Source: CAZRIP01 sp964600165
Lineage (GTDB): Bacteria > Elusimicrobiota > Elusimicrobia > UBA1565 > UBA9628
Assembly: GCA_964600165.1 (NCBI GenBank)
Contig: CAZRIP010000056.1
Location: 1-24,430, forward strand
DNA: 24,430 bases
Direction: 5' to 3'
The notes beneath the pieces are model-generated. The model worked only from the letters and a program-made list of their open reading frames with translations. It did no database searches and was not told the DNA's origin. Position numbers and translations under genes: made by a program. Numbering within the stretch: the first letter of the stretch is position 1; each line of letters opens with the position of its first letter. This document shows, piece by piece, positions 1 to 5,700 of this stretch.

Positions 1-56
1 AAAACAGGAGGCCCTGGCGCAAGCTTTGTCCTTGCGTTATGCTTTCAGAAGATGGG

Positions 57-119
57 ATTCAACCGACCTTTTTCATTCTCTGAACCGCCAAAGGCGGCGG
101 TTGATCCTCAGCGTTAGAC
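57..119. other. Candidate degenerate attC-like site (left edge of brnTA islet)
   Basis: An RYYYAAC-type box (ATTCAAC, 57-63) and a GTTRRRY-type box inside GCGTTAGAC (GTTAGAC, 113-119) flank a hairpin, AACCGCC (83-89) with GGCGGTT (96-102). This order of outer boxes and inner dyad is that of integron attC recombination sites. The spacing between the left box and the inner arm is longer than usual and the outer boxes pair imperfectly, so it may be degenerate or a coincidence. No integrase gene is in the window. Confidence 0.25.
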
Positions 120-195
120 CGATAGGCTTTACGGCCGAGGCAATCCCAAGGATCGCATTGCGAAGCAATAGCCAGGCTGGACGGTTTCCTGCCTC

Positions 196-223
196 TTGAC
201 TATTAGGATAAAAACGGTATACT
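196..223 (+). promoter_or_regulatory. Sigma70-type promoter of brnTA
   Basis: TTGACT (196-201) and TATACT (218-223) are separated by 16 bp, each matching the sigma70 consensus at five of six positions. The predicted transcription start (about 230) falls at or just past the first possible brnT codon, so the message would have essentially no leader. BrnA-type antitoxins commonly repress their own promoter; a specific operator is not clear here. Confidence 0.6.
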
Positions 224-227
224 TATT

Positions 228-494
228 ATATCAATAGAATTTGAGTTTAACGAGGCCAAGGGCAAATCGAACAAGGCGAAGCACGGCATTGACTTTATTG
301 AAGCTCAAGCCCTATGGGATGACCCGGAACTCCTCGAGGTTCCTCTAAAGACACAAGACGAGCCCCGCTCGATGATGATTGGCAAGATCGATGACAAACT
401 CTGGTCTGCGATCATCACGAATCGAGGCCAGAGAGTCCGGGTCATTTCCGTTCGGCGTTCTAGAATTGAGGAGAAAGAGCTCTATGAAAGCTAA
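228..494 (+). CDS. brnT: BrnT family type II toxin (ribonuclease)
   Basis: An uninterrupted frame reads as a full-length BrnT, a RelE-fold ribonuclease toxin that arrests translation until bound by BrnA. Landmarks are the N-terminal EFNEAKGKSNKAKHGIDF block, the WDDP segment, and the C-terminal RVRVISVRRSRIEEKELYE block, all in family order. Length from codon 228 is 88 residues, the usual family size. The oddity is the start: between the in-frame stop TAG at 204-206 and the conserved N-terminus there is no ATG, GTG or TTG. The codon at the expected Met position is ATA (228-230), with ATT at 225 and ATA at 234 as alternatives; the first in-frame ATG (373) would delete half the protein. Either a rare start codon is used or the start has been lost and the toxin is silent. 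The 3' end overlaps brnA by 11 nt. Confidence 0.82.
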   Translation: MSIEFEFNEAKGKSNKAKHGIDFIEAQALWDDPELLEVPLKTQDEPRSMMIGKIDDKLWSAIITNRGQRVRVISVRRSRIEEKELYES

Positions 495-708
495 GGACTT
501 TGACAAACTGTTTGACGAAGGAAAGGATATTTCCCGCCATCTTGACCTTTCCAAGGCACGCCGCGTTAACGAAACCATCATGCGCGTTAACGTAGATTTT
601 CCCGCATGGATGATTCATTCTTTGGATAAGGCGGCCAGCCGCCTCGGTGTCACGCGGCAATCGATCATCAAGGTTTGGATCTCAGAACGTCTTCAACATA
701 AGGCGTGA
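484..708 (+). CDS. brnA: BrnA family antitoxin, ribbon-helix-helix
   Basis: This 74-residue protein has a charged N-terminal arm (about 1-35) followed by a ribbon-helix-helix DNA-binding fold. The beta strand is ETIMRVNVDFPAWMI, then come two helices with the turn SRLGVTRQSIIKVWISERL. BrnA neutralises BrnT through the N-terminal arm and autorepresses the operon as a dimer. The ATG at 484 is chosen because AGGAG lies at 469-473, about 10 nt upstream, and because a longer in-frame start would lie over the brnT core. It overlaps the brnT stop, indicating coupled translation. Base composition is clearly less GC-rich than the rest of the window, which suggests acquisition. Confidence 0.9.
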   Translation: MKAKDFDKLFDEGKDISRHLDLSKARRVNETIMRVNVDFPAWMIHSLDKAASRLGVTRQSIIKVWISERLQHKA

Positions 709-777
709 TGCGCTTGTACTGACCGGCATTCACAAGCGCATCAGCAATTGGCCGGCAGTACGGCGTATGCGTTGGGG
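691..777. other. Candidate attC-like imperfect inverted repeat at end of brnA
   Basis: CTTCAAC (691-697) can pair fully with GTTGGGG (771-777) if G-U wobbles are allowed. Inside, GTACTGACCGGC (716-727) pairs with GCCGGCAGTAC (751-761) apart from one extruded A at 722. An extrahelical base in the inner arm is a hallmark of folded attC sites. The outer boxes deviate from RYYYAAC/GTTRRRY at the terminal base on each side, in a compensating way. The element spans the brnA stop codon, as attC sites in cassettes often do. Confidence 0.3.
706..743. repeat. 12-bp perfect inverted repeat over the brnA stop
   Basis: TGATGCGCTTGT (706-717) is exactly complementary to ACAAGCGCATCA (732-743) with a 14-nt loop, and the first three bases are the brnA stop codon. 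No T-run follows, so it is not a classical intrinsic terminator. It is an alternative fold to the larger dyad at 716-761. It could protect the mRNA 3' end or be part of a recombination site. Confidence 0.75.
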
Positions 778-826
778 AGCAGCCATCGGCCGGCGGGCCG
801 GCGGATGCGTTATGCAAGCGCAGGCT

Positions 827-860
827 TAAAAGCCCCGGACCAAGAAAGGACGTCCGGGCT
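827..860 (-). terminator. Intrinsic terminator of the response regulator gene
   Basis: On the minus strand, GTCC-rich arms (852-860 with 831-840) form a GC-rich stem with one bulged base and an 11-nt loop. The stem runs into TTTTAAG (828-831 and beyond). It lies about 30 nt past the TAA of the response regulator gene at 891-893. Confidence 0.6.
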
Positions 861-890
861 CCCCCCGCCCCCGGCCACAAACATCACTTT

Positions 891-1304
891 TTAACCAGGT
901 GTGGGTCTAACCGGCGCCGGGCGCGCCCCGAGCGCCTTGCGCGCGTGGTCGAGAAGCTCGCTCGGCCGTATCGGCTTTTCCAAGTACGCGACGACGTTCG
1001 ACGCGCGGCTGAGCGCCTCTCTGGTCTGCGCGTCGGAGAAGCGCCCCGTGATCACGATGACGGAAGGAATCTCCGCCGGGTCGCGCCGGCGCATGAGCTC
1101 GATCACCTCGAGCCCGCCATAATCGGGCAGCATCAGATCGAGCAGGACCAGCCGCGGCTTGAGCTCCTCCACCTTGGCCAAGGCCTCTCCGCCGGAGGAC
1201 GCCGTCGCCACGTTGAGCCCGCCTTGCGCGAGCGTCAACGCGAAGACCTCCAGCACGCTCAGGTCGTCGTCGACGACGAGGATCAAGTCCCTGGGGTCGG
1301 CCAT
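891..1304 (-). CDS. Stand-alone response regulator receiver domain protein
   Basis: The 137-residue product is a single CheY-like receiver domain with no output domain. Landmarks are the acidic cluster VVDDD (residues 10-14), the phospho-acceptor Asp56 in LLDLMLPD, Thr86 in VITG, and Lys110 in YLEKP, so the phosphorylation chemistry is intact. A short Pro/Ala-rich tail follows. It would act by protein-protein contact, as a relay or in place of a DNA-binding output. No histidine kinase is nearby, so the partner is unknown. An overlapping GTG at 1307 could also start it. The ATG is preferred because TATCCT at 1311-1316 lies exactly 6 nt before it, matching other genes here. It is divergent from the propeller gene. 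Confidence 0.9.
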   Translation of the reverse strand: MADPRDLILVVDDDLSVLEVFALTLAQGGLNVATASSGGEALAKVEELKPRLVLLDLMLPDYGGLEVIELMRRRDPAEIPSVIVITGRFSDAQTREALSRASNVVAYLEKPIRPSELLDHARKALGARPAPVRPTPG

Positions 1305-1310
1305 CACCCC

Positions 1311-1316
1311 AGGATA
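1311..1316 (-). promoter_or_regulatory. Putative -10 element, 6 nt before start
   Basis: TATCCT reads on the minus strand and ends 6 nt before the ATG at 1304. Transcription would begin at about the A of the ATG, giving a leaderless mRNA. No convincing -35 is visible. Confidence 0.4.
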
Positions 1317-1375
1317 GGCCCGGAAACGGCCGCGCGCAAGGCCGGCGCCGTCAGGAATTGTCGCCGCGAAATTTC

Positions 1376-1381
1376 TATACT
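1376..1381 (+). promoter_or_regulatory. Putative -10 element, 6 nt before start
   Basis: TATACT ends 6 nt before the ATG at 1388. The intervening CCCGGC is not a Shine-Dalgarno sequence. A leaderless mRNA for the propeller gene is implied; no good -35 is visible at normal spacing. Confidence 0.45.
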
Positions 1382-1387
1382 CCCGGC

Positions 1388-2521
1388 ATGAAGACTCCGA
1401 AAACGTCCCCTGCTTTATTGATCGCCACGCGCAAGGGCGCTTTTTTCCTGCGCGGCGACGCCGCCCGCCGCACCTGGAAGGTCTCGGCCCCCGTTTTCCT
1501 CGGCCACATGGTCCACCACGCCGTCCAAGACCCGCGGGACCCGCGCGTGCTGCTGATCGCCGCGCGCACCGGGCATCTCGGGCCGACCGTCTTCCGCTCG
1601 CGGGACTTCGGCAAGACCTGGGCCGAGGCGCGCAAGCCCCCCGCGTTCCACAAGGCCGCGGACGGCAAGGGCCGCGTCGTCGACCACGTCTTCTGGCTCA
1701 CGCCGGGGCATCCGTCCGAGCCCGGCGTCTGGCTCGCCGGCACCTCCCCCCACGGGCTGTTCCGCTCCGAGGACGGCGGCGCGACCTGGGAAGGCGTCGA
1801 CGGATTCAACGAGAACCCCAAGCGCGACGCGTGGTGCGGCGGCGACGGCACGCCGGACGGGCCGAAGCTGCACTCCGTCATCATCGACCCGCGCGACCCG
1901 CGCCATCTCTACGTCGGCCTTTCCAGCGGCGGCGTGCTGGAGTCGACCGACGGCGGGCGCGGCTGGAGCCCCTTGATCAAGGGCCTCGACGTCGTCCAAG
2001 GCTTCGACGCGAAGGACCAGCGCGTGCACGACCCGCACTGCATCCGCATCCATCCTCTGAACCCCGACCGGCTTTACCAGCAGAACCACTGCGGCATCTA
2101 TCGCATCGACCGGCCGTCGGACACGTGGACGCGCGTCGGCCGCGCCATGCCGCAGGAGATCGGCGACATCGGCTTCCCGATGACGCTGCACCCGCGCGAT
2201 CCCGACACGGCCTGGGTCTTTCCGATGGACGGCACGGAGGTCTGGCCGCGCACGAGCCCCGGCGGCAAGCCCGCCGTCTACGTCACGAAGGACGCGGGCA
2301 AGACGTGGAGGCGCCAAGACCGCGGCCTGCCGCGCAAGGACGCCTGGCTCACGGTCAAGCGGCAAGCGATGACGGCCGACGCCGGCAAGCCCGTGGGGCT
2401 TTACTTCGGCGCCACGCAGGGCGAGGTCTGGGGCAGCCGGGACGAGGGCGCGAGCTGGACGTGCCTGGCGCGCCACCTCCCCCACGTCTACGCCGTCGAG
2501 GCCGCGTCGCTGCCGCGCTGA
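1388..2521 (+). CDS. Asp-box (BNR) beta-propeller protein, sialidase/VPS10-like
   Basis: The 377-residue product carries at least five Asp-box motifs of the S/T-x-D-x-G-x-x-W type: SRDFGKTW, SEDGGATW, STDGGRGW, TKDAGKTW and SRDEGASW. They are spaced as blades of a beta-propeller. Such proteins are usually annotated as exo-alpha-sialidase or WD40/YVTN/BNR-like. The catalytic residues of a true sialidase (arginine triad, Tyr/Glu pair) cannot be assigned, so enzymatic activity should not be assumed. There is no signal peptide or membrane segment, so it is probably cytoplasmic. HDPHCIRIHPLNPDRLYQQN in the middle is His/Cys-rich and could bind a metal. The ATG at 1388 is chosen over an upstream TTG at 1358 because it fits the -10 spacing. 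The stop TGA shares its A with the next ATG. Confidence 0.85.
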   Translation: MKTPKTSPALLIATRKGAFFLRGDAARRTWKVSAPVFLGHMVHHAVQDPRDPRVLLIAARTGHLGPTVFRSRDFGKTWAEARKPPAFHKAADGKGRVVDHVFWLTPGHPSEPGVWLAGTSPHGLFRSEDGGATWEGVDGFNENPKRDAWCGGDGTPDGPKLHSVIIDPRDPRHLYVGLSSGGVLESTDGGRGWSPLIKGLDVVQGFDAKDQRVHDPHCIRIHPLNPDRLYQQNHCGIYRIDRPSDTWTRVGRAMPQEIGDIGFPMTLHPRDPDTAWVFPMDGTEVWPRTSPGGKPAVYVTKDAGKTWRRQDRGLPRKDAWLTVKRQAMTADAGKPVGLYFGATQGEVWGSRDEGASWTCLARHLPHVYAVEAASLPR

Positions 2522-2781
2522 TGCGCGTCCACGTCCCCTCCGCGCTGCGCTCCTACACGGGCGGCAAGGCCGACCTCGAGGCCGAGGCCGCGACCGTCCG
2601 CGGCCTGCTGGGCGAGCTCGACCGGCGTTATCCGGGCTTCGGCTTCAGAGTCATCGACGAGCAGGGCGCGCTGCGGCCGCACTTGCGCGTCAGCGTGAAC
2701 CTGGAGCTCGTCGCGTCGCTCGACGCGCCTCTTCAGAAAGGCGACGAGGTCGCGCTGATCATGGCCTTCAGCGGCGGCTGA
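2521..2781 (+). CDS. MoaD/ThiS-like sulfur-carrier protein
   Basis: This 86-residue protein has the ubiquitin-like beta-grasp pattern: an N-terminal strand MRVHVPSALRSYTGG, a helix (TVRGLLGELDRRYPG), then VSVNLELV and a hydrophobic end strand. It finishes in Gly-Gly (FSGG). In MoaD, ThiS and CysO the terminal Gly is adenylated and thiocarboxylated to deliver sulfur for molybdopterin, thiamine or cysteine synthesis. No E1-like MoeB/ThiF, MoaE or ThiG gene is nearby, so the acceptor is unknown. Its start overlaps the stop of the propeller gene by one base (TGATG), so the two products probably work together. It converges on the AAA+ gene with a 3-bp gap and no visible terminator. Confidence 0.88.
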   Translation: MRVHVPSALRSYTGGKADLEAEAATVRGLLGELDRRYPGFGFRVIDEQGALRPHLRVSVNLELVASLDAPLQKGDEVALIMAFSGG

Positions 2782-2784
2782 AGG

Positions 2785-5700
2785 CTACTTCGCCGCGGCG
2801 TTCAGGCGCGCGGCGTTCTCGCGCACGGCGGCGTTCCAGGAAGCTATGAGCGCTGGGTCTCTGATCGTCGAGACCGCGGCGCGCAGCGCGTCGAGCAGCG
2901 CCGGGATCGTCTCCACCTTCTGCCTGCCGTACTGGTCCTTGTCGATGTCGGCCTCGCGCAGCCCGGCGAGCAGCAGCGCCAGGCGCTCGGCGTCGTCCTT
3001 GACGAGCCGCGAGAGAGGCAGCGCGGCCGCCGACTTCACCGGGGCGCTATTCTGCATGCGCTCGGCGACGCGCAGCGCCCGGGTAAGCCACTGGCGCTCC
3101 GCCGCCTTCGGAGGCGCTTCCTGGATCAGCCGGTCGAGGGCGAGATAAACGGGCGCCCCGCCCCAGAGGTCGGGCCGCTCGAGCCACTCGCCGATCGTCT
3201 CGCGCAGCCCGGCCCAGGCGCGGCTCTCGTAGCCGAGCTTGACGCGCGCGCGCGCGAGCTCGATGCCCGGCGCGATCTGCGCCGGCTGCTTGGAAGCGGC
3301 GGCCTCCGCCGCGAGGCCTTCCAGGAACTGGTCGAAGGCCGCCTTCATGTCCGGCGACAGGTCGCCGCGCCCGGCCAGCGCGAGATAGATCGGCATGAAC
3401 GCGGCCGGCGTCGCCTGCTGAACGTTCGACGGGAAGTTGACGATCAGGCCGAAGAGGTCCTCGAGCTCGGCCGGCGAGAGCTTCGCGTCCGCCGCCCAGA
3501 CCGCGAGGCCGGCCAGGTAGTCGTTGCTGCCGGAGGGCAGCCAGCGCCGGCGCAGCGGCTCGAGCAGCAGCCGCGAGAACGTCGCGCGCTCTTTTTCGGG
3601 CGCGCGCGTCTGGAGGCGGGCCAAAAGCCCGAGCGTGCCGAAGACGGGAGCGTCGGCGGGGCCCTTGGCCTTCTGACGCGCGAGGCCTTTTTCGAGCGTC
3701 GCGCGCCAGCGTCCGAAGAGCGCCGCCTTCTCGCCGTCTTTCATCCATCCGAGCGCGAGCCCGAGGAGCTCCGCTTGCGCCGCTTGGTCCGCGAGGCTCG
3801 CGCCGCCGCGCGAAAGGGACTCGAGCCGCCGGCGCGCCAGGCGCAGCCGCTCGGGCTGGGAGAGCCGGGGCGTGATCAACGACTCGAAGTTCTCGGATCT
3901 GTCGCGGCCGGAGCTCCGGTCGTCGCCGAAGTTGGCCTGGCAGATCCACCACAAGATCAGACCGGCGACGATCGGCATACCGATCGCGACCCAAAGGGGC
4001 GCCTGCGCCAGATGCAGCCCGACCTCGCCCGCGACGCCGCCGAGGACGCCGTAGCCGACGAAGCGCCGGACGACGCGCGTGAAGCGCAGGCGTATGTCCT
4101 CGAGACGCTTGAAGGTCGCCTTGGACTCCTTGGCGTCCATCGTCAACGGCAGCACGGGCTCGGCGAGCTCGCCGTAAAAGCGGGTTTCGCCGCTGTTGTC
4201 GCGAGAGAAGCGCCCGCCGCCGTCGGTGCGGAACGAGTCCAGGCGCGTCTTATAGGCCTCGGCCAGGGCCTCGCGCTGGGCCGTCATCGGCAGGCCGGAG
4301 ACGCGGGCCGCGAGCCGCGAGAAGAGGGCGTAGTCCTTCTGATCGGAGAGGCGCAGCATGCGGCTGGCGGAGGCGACCTCGCGCAGCGCGGAGGGCTCGA
4401 GCAGCGAGGCGGCCATGTGCAGGCCGATCAGGCGCGCTTGCGTCGACTTCGAGTCGAGCAGGTCGGCCGTCAGCGCGCGGCGCTGGCGCATGCCCTCGGG
4501 CGCGCGCTGGGTCAGGAACAGGAACATCTTGGCCGGCGAGAGCCGCGCGTCGAGCGCCGTCACGGGCGCCTCGGCGGCGGGCTCGGGAGCGGCGGAGGGC
4601 TTCGTCTGATCAGGAGCGGCGGCGGCCGGGGTCTCGGCGACGGCCTTGGCCGTCACCGGCAGCCGCAGCCAGAACCGCCAGAACCCGTCGTTCACGTCGT
4701 AGCCGAAGGTCGCGCCGGGCACGGACTCGACGAGGCGCTTGAGATCGAGCAGATCGCGGTCGGGCGAGAGGCCCTCGTCCTTGAGCTGGGCGGCGCGGGC
4801 GCGCACGGCGTCCTCGTCGGGGACCGGAGTCGAGAAGTGATCGCGGAACAGCCGCGCCAGGCGCTGGCCGGCGGCGAAACCGGAGTCGCCGCGCGCGAAG
4901 AGCGCCAGCTCGACCTTCCCGGCGAGCTTGGAGTCCGGGACGCGGGATTGAACGGAGACGCGCTCCTTCGAGAGCTCCTTGCCCAGCCGCGCGAAGACGT
5001 CGAGCCAAGCCGGGGCGGCCTCGCCGGCCGCGCCGTCCCAGCGCCCCTCGAGCTTGGAGGCGAGCTCGCCCTTGAGCGCCTCGAGCTGGGCGTCCTTGAG
5101 GCCCGCGGCCTCGTCGCCGAGGATGGTGGTCACGGAGTCAGGCTCGCCGCCCGCGCGGTCGGGCTCGGCGTTGGGCCGGAACGCGCCCATCGGTTCGCTC
5201 AGCGTGACGGCCTTGCGGTCCGGGAAAAGGAGGCTCTCGAAGGTGCCGGCGTCCTTCACGGCGTCGGGGCCGCGCACGGCCTCGTCCAAGACGCGCCGGA
5301 GCTTGGCGCCGAGCGGGCCGTCCGGCAGCGGCATGGGCTCGAGCGCCGGCGGCGGGTTGGGCTTGAGCTGGAAATCGAGCGCGTCGTCCTTGACCGAGAT
5401 CTCGATCACGCCGCCGTTGACGAGCGCCCCCTCGGACTTCTGCTTGAGGAGGAAGCCGCTGATCTTGTTGGTGACGTCGCTCTCGACGACGCGCTTCAAC
5501 GGCCGCGCGCCGTAGTTGGCGTCGAAGCCTTTATTGGCGAGCCACGCCACGGCCTCGGGCGCGACCTTGATGTCGAGGTCCTGCTCGCGCAGGCGCTTCT
5601 CGACGTCCTTGAGCATGATCTTGGTGATCGACTCCGCCTGGGCGACGTCGATCGGGTTGAAGACGACGATCTTGTCGACGCGGTTGACGAACTCGGGGCG

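Noticed and set aside
379..483. Earlier start for brnA
   Set aside because: It covers the conserved brnT core in another frame; the ATG at 484 has a good ribosome binding site and gives the normal BrnA length.
706..743. Intrinsic terminator of brnTA
   Set aside because: The stem is perfect but no T-run follows on the plus strand; reported as a repeat instead.
34..812. Direct repeat GCGTTATGC at 34-42 and 804-812 as cassette boundaries
   Set aside because: Nine bases is short, neither copy fits GTTRRRY, and no paired box was found for either.
1831..2520. Upstream extension of the MoaD/ThiS-like frame
   Set aside because: It is a shadow of the propeller gene; the beta-grasp protein begins at 2521 with a TGATG overlap.
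1388..2521. Assignment of the propeller as an active sialidase
   Set aside because: Only Asp-boxes are visible; the catalytic sialidase residues cannot be identified and there is no secretion signal.
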